Positions 25,094-33,296 of a stretch of DNA of 57,849 bases are shown piece by piece (the stretch's first letter is position 1; each line of letters begins with the position of its first letter). The translations under genes were made by a program, and so were the position numbers. This stretch comes from Mongoliibacter sp. GTDB lineage: Bacteria > Bacteroidota > Bacteroidia > Cytophagales > Cyclobacteriaceae. The stretch is taken from contig NZ_REBN01000116.1 of assembly GCF_007692705.1 (NCBI RefSeq), positions 1 through 57,849 of the forward strand. The letters are read 5' to 3'. Under the pieces are notes generated by a model. That model was not told where the DNA came from and did not search any database. It saw only the letters and a program-made list of their open reading frames with translations.

Positions 25094-26527
25094 ATGATTT
25101 TGAATTTCAGTCAATTTAATTTTGAATCCTCCCTCAACGAAGGGTTGGATGCAATGGGTTTCGAAAAACCCACTCCTATACAAGAGCAGGCTATTCCTGC
25201 TATTTTAGAAGGAAAAGATCTTATCGCTTGTGCTCAAACGGGAACAGGCAAAACAGCAGCTTTCATTCTTCCCGTTTTGAATAAAATAGCCCAATCTGGA
25301 TCTACCGGCTTGGATACATTAATATTAGCTCCTACACGCGAGCTTGCCATTCAAATTGACCAACAGATACAAGGTTTTGCATACTTTGTAGGTGTCAGTT
25401 CTATACCCGTTTATGGAGGAGGTGATGGTTTGGTCTGGGAACAACAAAAAAGAGCATTGGAATCCGGTGCTGAAATAATAGTGGCCACACCAGGTAGGCT
25501 AATCGCTTTGTTGGCAGGTGGAAAAATCAAACTGGATAACTTGAAGCACCTTGTATTGGATGAAGCGGATAGGATGTTGGATATGGGGTTTATGGATGAT
25601 ATCCTGACCATTGTCAACTACCTGCCTAAGGATAGGCAAACAGTGTTATTCTCCGCCACCATGCCCCCTAAAATCAGGCAGTTTTCTAAGCAGTTGCTCA
25701 AAGAACCTGAAGAAATAAGCTTGGCCTTGGGAAAAACAGCTGAAGGAGTCACGCAAAGTGCCTATTTGGCTTACGATTCCCAAAAAGAGGAGCTGGTCAA
25801 ACATATCCTGAATCAAAAGGATTATGAAGCAGTAATCATTTTTGCGGGTACCAAAGAAAAAGTAAAAAGTCTTTATAAAAGCTTAAAAAAGCACTTCCAG
25901 GTAGAAGCATTTCATTCTGATTTAGAGCAGGTTGAAAGAGAAAAGATAATGTCTAACTTTAAGAATAGAAGTCTTAAGATTCTTATTGGAACTGATATAA
26001 TCTCCCGTGGAATTGATGTAGTAGGAATAGAACTCGTCATCAATTTTGATACGCCAAGTGACCCGGAAGATTATGTCCATAGGGTTGGGCGTACTGCCCG
26101 AGCCGACAGTAAGGGTGCTGCAATTACTTTTGTCAATGATAAGGATCAGTATAAATTCAAAAGAATAGAATCATTAATTGGTTTGGAAATTGAGAAAATC
26201 CCTTTACCTGAAGGATTTGAGAATGGACCTTCTTACAAAGAAGGAAGTGGAGGTTATTCCAAAAACAAAGGAAAAAACAAACCTAAGTTTGATAAAAAGA
26301 AGAATTTCAAAAAAGAAGTTCCTAAAAGAGAGAATCAATCCTCAGCTAAAGGTTCTGAAACCAGCATGCCTAGGAGAGAAAACAATAAGGCAGCAAATAG
26401 TGATAGCAAGAGCTCACTTCCCCAGAGAGAAAATATTCCAAATCCCAAAGAGCATATACCCAGCCCAAAGAAAAAATCTAAATTTGGGAGTAGAAGTAAC
26501 GTCATAGACAATACAGATAATTCTTAA
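25094..26527 (+). CDS. DEAD-box RNA helicase with basic low-complexity tail
   Basis: 477 aa from ATG 25094, which aligns with the usual start just before the Q motif (residue 30 in FEKPTPIQEQAI). Motifs in order: AQTGTGKT (47-54), PTRELAIQ, DEAD in VLDEADRMLDMGFMDD, SAT in LFSATMPP, and HRVGRTAR. The N-terminal core is RhlE/DeaD-like. After about residue 365 comes a tail rich in Lys, Asn, Ser and Pro with three copies of P-x-R-E-N (VPKREN, MPRREN, LPQREN) about 20-25 residues apart. Such tails bind RNA without sequence specificity. Likely roles are ribosome assembly or cold-stress RNA remodelling. Confidence 0.92.
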   Translation: MILNFSQFNFESSLNEGLDAMGFEKPTPIQEQAIPAILEGKDLIACAQTGTGKTAAFILPVLNKIAQSGSTGLDTLILAPTRELAIQIDQQIQGFAYFVGVSSIPVYGGGDGLVWEQQKRALESGAEIIVATPGRLIALLAGGKIKLDNLKHLVLDEADRMLDMGFMDDILTIVNYLPKDRQTVLFSATMPPKIRQFSKQLLKEPEEISLALGKTAEGVTQSAYLAYDSQKEELVKHILNQKDYEAVIIFAGTKEKVKSLYKSLKKHFQVEAFHSDLEQVEREKIMSNFKNRSLKILIGTDIISRGIDVVGIELVINFDTPSDPEDYVHRVGRTARADSKGAAITFVNDKDQYKFKRIESLIGLEIEKIPLPEGFENGPSYKEGSGGYSKNKGKNKPKFDKKKNFKKEVPKRENQSSAKGSETSMPRRENNKAANSDSKSSLPQRENIPNPKEHIPSPKKKSKFGSRSNVIDNTDNS

Positions 26528-26622
26528 ATTTTATATTCTTGCTTTTGAAGTGGTTTTATTCAAATGATTAAAATTAGAATCAGGTCTTATTAAATCAATA
26601 ACTGAAATCATTTTTGAATTCA

Positions 26623-26660
26623 TAAAAAAGGGATGGTCAAATCAATAACCATCCCTTTTA
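26623..26660. terminator. bidirectional terminator
   Basis: Arms AAAAGGGATGGT and ACCATCCCTTTT pair over 12 bp around a 10-base loop, with A-rich and T-rich flanks on both sides. It separates the convergent helicase and serine hydrolase genes. Confidence 0.85.
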
Positions 26661-26679
26661 ATTTGCTTAGGTTAATAAC

Positions 26680-27915
26680 CTAGTTTTTTGCATTTGGAAT
26701 ACTCTCCAGTACCATTTTAACCAACTCGGATTTTTTATCATTTTTGATCCATCGGGTTACAATTACTAAATCATTCTCTTCATCCACATACACCATATTT
26801 ACACCTGCACCAAGATGGAAAAATGCAGAAGCTGGGGCGCCAGGGATCTCCTTTTTATCAGTATTTAAGAAATAATTCATAAAACCATAATTTGTCTGTA
26901 CAGATGTTGGCGTTCTTGATTTATTAATCCATTCTTCGGAAATAACCCGGGTTCCATCCCAATTTCCCTTTCTTAAGGTCAGGTATCCAAACCTTGCCTG
27001 GTCATAGGCTGAAATAAACATTCCACCACCCCAATGTGAACCACCGCTTACAGATTGGGCTATTTGACCGTCCAATATCACAAATGAGTTTTCATAACCA
27101 GTCCATCTCCAGGTATGGCTTGCGCCAATTTTATCCATGACATTTTCCTTAAGTACTTGGGGAAGGGGTTTTCTCCACACATGCATTGCTGCCAATGCCA
27201 AGACATTTACCCTGGTGTCATTGTACATATATACCGTGCCAGGTGCATTTCTTTCTCGGGTCAACCACTCGTTCGAATTTCCCTGTGGCCTATCGGCCCA
27301 ATCAGGTTTTCCCCAAAGTGTACCCTCCCAATCAGAAGTCTGTCGCAGTAAATGTTCCCATGTTATTTTTTTGTTGTGATCGGTTTCAAAAAGATCTATC
27401 ACATCTTCTTCAGACAGGTGATCAGATTTATTCATCATGGCCTTTTGGGGCTCATAAGGAATGATTGGCCCCATATACTTATAGGCAAGGTCTTTTTCAC
27501 TTTTAATTAAACCCTTATCTACAGCCAATCCTACTGTAGTAGACAGTATACTTTTGGCTACGCTAAAGGTGAGATCTACGCGTTCCGGGTCCCCCCATTT
27601 GCCAATCACATAACCCTTGTAGATAATCAAACCTGTAGCCTCTCCACGATCTTTAAGTGGCCCTATGGGAAATCCAAGCGGTTCCCGACCAAAAGCACTT
27701 TGGTAATGTGCCAGTTTAAGGTTTTTATTTTCGGTACTTTCTTCCTGTATTGCAAAATCAATTGCAGCTTTTAATTTGGAGGCATCTACTTGTAAATCAT
27801 TTGGTGCTTTTTCTTCACATTCACCAAATGCAGGAAAATAGTGTGTTTGGGCCTTTGATTGATGGCAAATCAAATAAAGGATCGTGATGAGGGTGATTTT
27901 TATATTGAAATTCAT
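26680..27915 (-). CDS. periplasmic serine hydrolase (beta-lactamase/class C-like family)
   Basis: 411 aa with a signal peptide (ITLITILYLICHQSKAQ). The SxxK motif is SVAK in DLTFSVAKSILSTTVGLAV, and the second motif is the YNDTRVN segment (Y-x-N type), as in the beta-lactamase-related serine hydrolases (PF00144). The protein also has HWGGGMFISAYDQARFGYL, common in this family. Actual substrates range from peptides to esters; I cannot assign one. It is a single gene, convergent with the helicase. Confidence 0.83.
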   Translation of the reverse strand: MNFNIKITLITILYLICHQSKAQTHYFPAFGECEEKAPNDLQVDASKLKAAIDFAIQEESTENKNLKLAHYQSAFGREPLGFPIGPLKDRGEATGLIIYKGYVIGKWGDPERVDLTFSVAKSILSTTVGLAVDKGLIKSEKDLAYKYMGPIIPYEPQKAMMNKSDHLSEEDVIDLFETDHNKKITWEHLLRQTSDWEGTLWGKPDWADRPQGNSNEWLTRERNAPGTVYMYNDTRVNVLALAAMHVWRKPLPQVLKENVMDKIGASHTWRWTGYENSFVILDGQIAQSVSGGSHWGGGMFISAYDQARFGYLTLRKGNWDGTRVISEEWINKSRTPTSVQTNYGFMNYFLNTDKKEIPGAPASAFFHLGAGVNMVYVDEENDLVIVTRWIKNDKKSELVKMVLESIPNAKN

Positions 27916-28078
27916 ATTTGAATAATGTTTGAAATTGGAAGTTAATCAATCTAATGAGTAAATTGAAAGAATAATTCTTTGCTTGATCGATTTGATGGTT
28001 AGTCGGTAGGATAGCTTTATCCGGAGCAATTCAAAACAATTTTAGTTTTTATTGGTCATTAACATATACCAATTCATT

Positions 28079-29332
28079 ATGAAGAAAGAATCAAATATTT
28101 ACATTATTGGTGCAGGTGTATCAGGTTTGGTTGCAGCGTTTGAGCTTGAAAAATCAGGACTATCCCCTGTAATTTTAGAAGCATCCGATGAAGTAGGTGG
28201 TAGAGTCAGGACTGACAAAGTTGATGGATTTTTGTTGGATAGGGGATTTCAAGTCCTATTGACAGCTTACCCCGAAGCACAGCGTTACTTAGACTACGAT
28301 TTGTTGAATCTGAAAAACTTTGATCCTGGCGCTATAATATTGAAACCGGGTAATTCTTTCAGTGTGCATGATCCTCTTCGAAATCCTTCAAAAGCAATAA
28401 GTATGGCTTTTTCGGCAGTGGGTACATTAAAAGATAAAATTAAAATTTTCCAATTGACTCAAGAATTAAAAAAGAAGTCAGATGCTGAAATTTTTACAGA
28501 ACCAAATTCAGCTACCCTTCAATATTTACAGGATTACGGGTTTTCAGTTAAAATAATTGATAATTTCTTCAAGCCTTTCTTCAAAGGAATCTTCCTTGAA
28601 AATGATCTTTCCACATCTTCCAGGATGTTTAAGTTTGTTTTTAAAATGTTTTCACAAGGACATGCTGCTATTCCTGAAAAAGGTATGCAAATGATACCTG
28701 AACAGTTGAGAAATAAATTGAAAACAACAAAAATCCGGTTCAATGAAAAAGTCAAATCCTTACAGGGAACTCAGATTGAGTTGGAATCAGGAGAGATTCT
28801 TGAAGCGGACGCAGTGATTGTGGCCTGCCGGCCTGATCTTGTAATACCTCAATTGAAAGGTCAAATCAAACCTTACAGAAAGGTGGTCAACATTTATTAT
28901 TCACTATCTAAGTCTTTTATCGCACAACCAATGATTGGTTTATTGACGGGGGAACAATTTATAGTCAATAACCTGGTGTTTTTAACTGATGTAAGTAAAT
29001 CTTATGCAGAAAACGATAGAGCTTTATTGTCTGTTTCCATCACAAAGCCAGTAGCTGTTGACGAAAAACTTGAGAAACTTATTGCAATTGAATTGTCAGC
29101 TTTAACCAATATCAATGCAGAGTTTTTTGAGCATGTCAAGACATATGAAATCTACGATGCTTTACCTGATGTAGAGGAGATGGCCGTTACTCTTCCAGCT
29201 ACCAGTAGTAAGATTTTTGATAACGTTTTTCTAGCTGGAGACCATCTATTATATGGTTCTTTGAATGCAGCCATGACTTCTGGACGAAAAGCTGCTGAAG
29301 CACTGATTCTTTCACTTCAACCCGTATATTAA
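28079..29332 (+). CDS. FAD-dependent oxidoreductase (amine oxidase/phytoene desaturase-like)
   Basis: 417 aa from ATG 28079. The N-terminal dinucleotide-binding motif is YIIGAGVSGLVAAFELEKSG followed by VILEASDEVGGRVRTD, the full amine-oxidase/protoporphyrinogen-oxidase type FAD signature, and the C-terminus FLAGDHLLYGSLNAAMTSGR is the second FAD-contact region. The substrate is not evident; relatives desaturate carotenoids or oxidise amines and porphyrins. First of a four-gene plus-strand run with an SDR, an aldo/keto reductase and YihY. A weak promoter-like pair (TTTG at 27991, TAGCTTTA at 28012) has a 17-bp spacing. Confidence 0.82.
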   Translation: MKKESNIYIIGAGVSGLVAAFELEKSGLSPVILEASDEVGGRVRTDKVDGFLLDRGFQVLLTAYPEAQRYLDYDLLNLKNFDPGAIILKPGNSFSVHDPLRNPSKAISMAFSAVGTLKDKIKIFQLTQELKKKSDAEIFTEPNSATLQYLQDYGFSVKIIDNFFKPFFKGIFLENDLSTSSRMFKFVFKMFSQGHAAIPEKGMQMIPEQLRNKLKTTKIRFNEKVKSLQGTQIELESGEILEADAVIVACRPDLVIPQLKGQIKPYRKVVNIYYSLSKSFIAQPMIGLLTGEQFIVNNLVFLTDVSKSYAENDRALLSVSITKPVAVDEKLEKLIAIELSALTNINAEFFEHVKTYEIYDALPDVEEMAVTLPATSSKIFDNVFLAGDHLLYGSLNAAMTSGRKAAEALILSLQPVY

Positions 29333-29333
29333 A

Positions 29334-30725
29334 TTGAAAAAAACAATAGCAATAGCCGGTGCCGGTGGATACGTAGGAAGGTGGTTTATCCACCAATTAA
29401 AGGACAAATACAATATTATAGCCTTGAGTAGGAGAGAGGCAAGCGATAATCCCCATCCTGAGGTCACTTGGCGAAAGGTTGAATTATTTTCCATTACCTC
29501 CACAACTGAAGCTTTAGAAGGTGCAGATTATGCCATATACCTGATTCACTCTATGAGTGCCTCTACAAGGCTCAATCAGGGTTCGTTCGAAGATACAGAT
29601 CTATTATTAGCCGATAATTTTGCGCGTTCGGCGGCAACCAATGGAATCAAGCAGATTTTATACATGGGTGGCATCCTTCCCAAAGAAGTTGAAGAAAGTA
29701 AGATTTCCATCCACTTAAGAAGTAGACTTGAAGTAGAAAAGGCCTTAGGCTCAAAAGGAGTTCCTGTTACAGCTCTAAGGGCCGGAATAATTGTAGGTCC
29801 AGGAGGTTCCTCTTTTGATATGATCTATAACTTGGTAAGGAAACTTCCGGCCTTGATGTGTCCGAAATGGACGCTTTCAGCAACACAGGCCATCTCTCTG
29901 AGAGATGCGCTCACCATTATGGACAGCTGTATCGGTAATGAAGATGTGTATGATAAAGCCTATGAAATTGGTTCTCCTGAAATACTCACCTACAAAGGTA
30001 TGTTGGAAAAAACTGCCAAAGTAATGGGTAAAAAAAGGTGGATCTTTTCAGTTCCTGTTTTTTCGGTTGGATTATCCAAATTATGGGTAAGCTTCTTTGG
30101 AGAAACACCCTATACATTGGTTTCTCCTTTAGTTCAGAGCTTAAAGCATACATTGACAGTAGCTGATGACCTAAAATTTGATAAAGTAGAGATTGATTAC
30201 CAAACTTATGAGGAAGCAGTAAAATACGCTTTGGATCCAAAAGCAGAAAAACCAAGATTACCCAAATTTATTAAAGATACGGAAGTTCGAAATACAGTAA
30301 GGAGCATACAAAGGCTACCTAGCACGAGGCACAGGAGTGCCATTTGGGTAGCAAACAGATATAAACTCTGGTTACCTAATTTTTTCCGCTTTATGATAAA
30401 TGCTGAAGAAACGAAAAAAGGTGAAGTAAGCTTTTATTTATTTCTGAAGAGTAAGAAACCTATGCTCCAATTGACTTGGATACCTGACAGAAGTGATGTA
30501 AAACGTCAACTTTTTTACATTTCAGGAGGCTGGCTTGTTAAGAGGTTTGACTACGGCTGGTTAGAGTTCCGCGATGTCATGGATGGGAAGCATATCATTT
30601 CGGCGATTCATGAATTTGTTCCCAGGTTGCCTTGGTATGTTTATATCAATACTCAAGCTAGAATTCACCTATGGGTAATGAACAGATTCAGGAATTACTT
30701 GGAAAAATTTCAGGGAGAAGATTAG
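29334..30725 (+). CDS. SDR-like NAD(P)-binding protein with DUF2867 domain
   Basis: 463 aa. The start is a TTG at 29334, one base after the stop codon of the previous gene; any later ATG would remove the Rossmann motif IAIAGAGGYVGRWFIHQL, so the TTG start is well supported. Residues 1-300 are an extended SDR/NmrA-like domain (YLIHSM, ALRAGIIVGPGG). The C-terminal 150 residues are DUF2867: YLFLKSKKPMLQLTWIPDRS and WLEFRDVMDGKHIISAIHEF. The DUF2867 function is unknown; it often follows SDR domains in stress or light-associated clusters. Translation is likely coupled to the FAD enzyme. Confidence 0.85.
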   Translation: MKKTIAIAGAGGYVGRWFIHQLKDKYNIIALSRREASDNPHPEVTWRKVELFSITSTTEALEGADYAIYLIHSMSASTRLNQGSFEDTDLLLADNFARSAATNGIKQILYMGGILPKEVEESKISIHLRSRLEVEKALGSKGVPVTALRAGIIVGPGGSSFDMIYNLVRKLPALMCPKWTLSATQAISLRDALTIMDSCIGNEDVYDKAYEIGSPEILTYKGMLEKTAKVMGKKRWIFSVPVFSVGLSKLWVSFFGETPYTLVSPLVQSLKHTLTVADDLKFDKVEIDYQTYEEAVKYALDPKAEKPRLPKFIKDTEVRNTVRSIQRLPSTRHRSAIWVANRYKLWLPNFFRFMINAEETKKGEVSFYLFLKSKKPMLQLTWIPDRSDVKRQLFYISGGWLVKRFDYGWLEFRDVMDGKHIISAIHEFVPRLPWYVYINTQARIHLWVMNRFRNYLEKFQGED

Positions 30726-30784
30726 TCAATACTCTTATTGGTCTAATAATTCGTAGATTTAAAAAAGATTTAAAAATAAAAAAA

Positions 30785-31738
30785 ATGAAATATCTCACTT
30801 TTAAAAATGGAGACCAATTGCCGATGATTGGTTTGGGTACTTGGAAGTCAAAACCAGGAGAGGTCTATGACGCCGTTTTGTGGGCACTTTCTGCAGGATA
30901 TAGGCATATTGACTGTGCAGCTATTTACGATAATGAAAAAGAAGTTGGAAAGGCTTTCGAAAAAGCTTTTTCGGATGGATTGGTCAAACGGGAGGAAATT
31001 TTTGTAACCTCCAAACTATGGAACAACTCCCATAGATTTGAGGATGTTATCCCAGCTTTAAAAAATTCATTACTTGAACTCAGGTTAAATTACCTAGACC
31101 TTTATCTTATTCATTGGCCAATTGCATTCAAAAATGGAGTAGGTTTTGCACAGACACGTGAGGAGTTTTTCACCTATAAGGATGTGCCTTTGAGCCAAAC
31201 TTGGGCAGGGATGGAGGAAGCACACAATCAAGGTTTGACCAAACATATAGGCATGTCAAACTTCAATATTTCAAAACTTGAGGAAGTTTTTGAAAGTGCC
31301 GAAATCAAACCGGAAATGAATCAGATCGAACTGCACCCTTTTCTTCCGCAAAAAAAACTGGTTGAGTTTTGTAAATCAAATGGAATGTTGGTCACTGCCT
31401 ATTCACCTTTAGGTTCCGGCGACAGGGCTGCGAGGATTAAAAAGGAAAATGAACCAAGCTTATTGGAAAATGATATGGTACGAGCAATTGCAGATAAACA
31501 TAATTGCACCGTAGGACAGGTTTTGATCGCTTTTTCAATTCACAGAGATATAGCAGTAATCCCAAAATCTACTAACGAAGGAAGAATTAAAGAAAACCTA
31601 GCCTCCATTCAAGTTGATCTTGATGCAGATGATATGAAAGCGCTTCTTAACATTGGTACTGATTTCAGGTATATCGACGGTTCTTTTTTCACAGGAACAA
31701 AAAGTCCATACACCTTGTCAGACCTCTGGGAGAAATAA
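30785..31738 (+). CDS. aldo/keto reductase
   Basis: 317 aa from ATG 30785; a frame from 30671 would overlap the previous gene and lacks family similarity at its start. The catalytic tetrad is visible: Asp and Tyr in GYRHIDCAAIYDNEKEVG, Lys in VTSKLWNNSH, and His in DLYLIHWPI. The C-terminal NADPH-binding region IPKSTNEGRIKENL is also typical. The enzyme reduces aldehydes or ketones in the cytoplasm with NADPH; the natural substrate is not inferable. It is followed 7 bp later by the YihY gene. Confidence 0.9.
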   Translation: MKYLTFKNGDQLPMIGLGTWKSKPGEVYDAVLWALSAGYRHIDCAAIYDNEKEVGKAFEKAFSDGLVKREEIFVTSKLWNNSHRFEDVIPALKNSLLELRLNYLDLYLIHWPIAFKNGVGFAQTREEFFTYKDVPLSQTWAGMEEAHNQGLTKHIGMSNFNISKLEEVFESAEIKPEMNQIELHPFLPQKKLVEFCKSNGMLVTAYSPLGSGDRAARIKKENEPSLLENDMVRAIADKHNCTVGQVLIAFSIHRDIAVIPKSTNEGRIKENLASIQVDLDADDMKALLNIGTDFRYIDGSFFTGTKSPYTLSDLWEK

Positions 31739-31745
31739 GATAATT

Positions 31746-32654
31746 ATGATTCAAAAACTAAAAGAGCTTACCTTTTTTCAAATTATCATTGACAGTGTAA
31801 AGGATTTCACTTCCGGAGAGTCTACAGGACTAGCGGCAGGCACTGCCTTTTACACTATATTTAGCTTACCCGCATTACTGATTATCATCTTAAATATAGG
31901 GACGACCTTTATTTCTGAATCTGAATTCCAGGAAGAAGTTTTAATTCAGGTTGAAGCTTTGGCTGGACCGGAAAGTAGGGAGACATTGGAGGAAATACTG
32001 GATAACTTTAAAGGTGCTGAACAATCAGGAATCCCCTATGTGGTTGCTTTTATGATATTGGCTTTCAGTGCTACTACTGTTTTTGTAAGCTTGCAGAATG
32101 CCATCAACTATATCTGGCATATCAAACCAAAACCTGAAAAAGGTATATTAAAATTTATCATCAATAGGCTTCTGAGTTTCTCATTAGTTGCTTCTATCGG
32201 TTTTATATTATTGATAACTTTGATTTTAGATGCTGCATTGGTTATTGCTAATAACTACCTAACTGAGTATTTGGTAGATTTACCTATCAATTTTGCCTCA
32301 ATTGCGAGTTTTATAGTTTCTCAGGTAATTCTTATTGTCGTTTTTGCTTTAATGTATAAGATATTACCGGATGCAAAAGTACGATGGAGAGATACTTGGT
32401 TAGGTGCTTTCGTTACTATGCTACTTTTTGGAATAGGTAAATATATGATTGGAATTTATTTGGGTAATAGTGACCTTGGTTCATCTTATGGTGCCGCAGG
32501 TTCTTTGGTTATTCTGTTGATTTGGGTTTATTATTCAGTCGTTATTTTTCTTTTTGGTGCACAAATCACTTACTATATCGCTGAAAAAATTGGAGGTGGG
32601 GTGATACCTAAAGCCCAGGCTGTCAAAGTGGAATTGAGAGAAATGGAGGATTGA
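31746..32654 (+). CDS. YihY/BrkB family inner-membrane protein
   Basis: 302 aa from ATG 31746, with about six transmembrane helices. GLAAGTAFYTIFSLPALLII and the C-terminal LGSSYGAAGSLVILLIWVYY then YSVVIFLFGAQITYYIAE are the characteristic blocks of the YihY/virulence factor BrkB family (formerly mis-called ribonuclease BN). Function is unsettled. It ends the redox operon and is followed by the second copy of the dispersed repeat. Confidence 0.88.
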   Translation: MIQKLKELTFFQIIIDSVKDFTSGESTGLAAGTAFYTIFSLPALLIIILNIGTTFISESEFQEEVLIQVEALAGPESRETLEEILDNFKGAEQSGIPYVVAFMILAFSATTVFVSLQNAINYIWHIKPKPEKGILKFIINRLLSFSLVASIGFILLITLILDAALVIANNYLTEYLVDLPINFASIASFIVSQVILIVVFALMYKILPDAKVRWRDTWLGAFVTMLLFGIGKYMIGIYLGNSDLGSSYGAAGSLVILLIWVYYSVVIFLFGAQITYYIAEKIGGGVIPKAQAVKVELREMED

Positions 32655-32688
32655 TTTTAGTAGAGTTATTTTGTTATATGATTATACG

Positions 32689-32835
32689 CTTCTTTGTCAG
32701 TAACTTCAAAACATGAGATTAATGATTGCATTTGACCAATCCCGATAAACCGGGACAAGTTATCTATAAATATCAATTAGAATCGAAATAAATCAAGAAG
32801 CAGCCATAAATTATTCTACTGGTATCATTCCGTAT
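32689..32835 (+). repeat. dispersed ~150-bp intergenic repeat, copy 2
   Basis: This copy matches 8991-9144 in the same orientation, including the inverted-repeat core TCCCGATAAACCGGGA at about 32749-32764, ACAAGTTATCTATAAATATC and ATTATTCTACTGG. Relative to copy 1 it has a 7-base deletion after the TATCAA segment and scattered substitutions. It lies 35 bp after the YihY gene and more than 100 bp before the terminator, so it is transcribed with the redox operon unless it terminates it. Confidence 0.85.
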
Positions 32836-32943
32836 ACACTGATTTTGTAATTTATATAACGAGAAAGAATCCTGACTTTTTTTGGAAAATTTTATACCGA
32901 ATATTTCCAATTTATATTCTGGCAAATAAAAGCTTGCCTAATC

Positions 32944-32980
32944 AAAAAAGCTTTGGTCAATAAGAACCAAAGCTTTTTTT
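32944..32980. terminator. bidirectional terminator
   Basis: Arms AAAAAAGCTTTGGT and ACCAAAGCTTTTTT form a long stem with a small loop, giving T runs on both strands. It separates the convergent YihY operon and the 32989 gene. The rest of the 334-bp gap is occupied by the repeat at 32689-32835. Confidence 0.88.
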
Positions 32981-32988
32981 GTTGAAGG

Positions 32989-33288
32989 TTATCTCGTCAG
33001 AGAAATAAGCTTTTTGGCGATTAATGCCCATTCTTCATCCAATGAAATATCAGGCCTAACTTTATCCGCCCTTTTATACCAATAATCAGCATTGGCCATG
33101 TCTCCTTCTTTTCTGTGTAGGTACGCATGGATCCAATGCGAAGTCGGGTCTGTTGGACCGTCTACATATTTATGGGCTTTATCCCAGTCATTGTTGGCAT
33201 CATACCATAATGCCAATAAATGAGTGGACAATTCTTTAGGGGGTGTGCTTTGTTTGATTGTGTCAAGAAATTCTTCGTACGTCTTCAT
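32989..33288 (-). CDS. small hypothetical protein (TPR-like)
   Basis: 99 aa, no signal peptide. The central pattern ALWYDANNDWDKAHKYVD and HAYLHRKEGDMANADYWYKR resembles two tetratricopeptide-like helix pairs, as in small proteins annotated as Sel1/TPR-type hypothetical proteins in Bacteroidota. Function unknown. It lies 8 bp downstream of tamL and is likely co-transcribed with it. Confidence 0.62.
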   Translation of the reverse strand: MKTYEEFLDTIKQSTPPKELSTHLLALWYDANNDWDKAHKYVDGPTDPTSHWIHAYLHRKEGDMANADYWYKRADKVRPDISLDEEWALIAKKLISLTR

Positions 33289-33296
33289 AATGTAAA

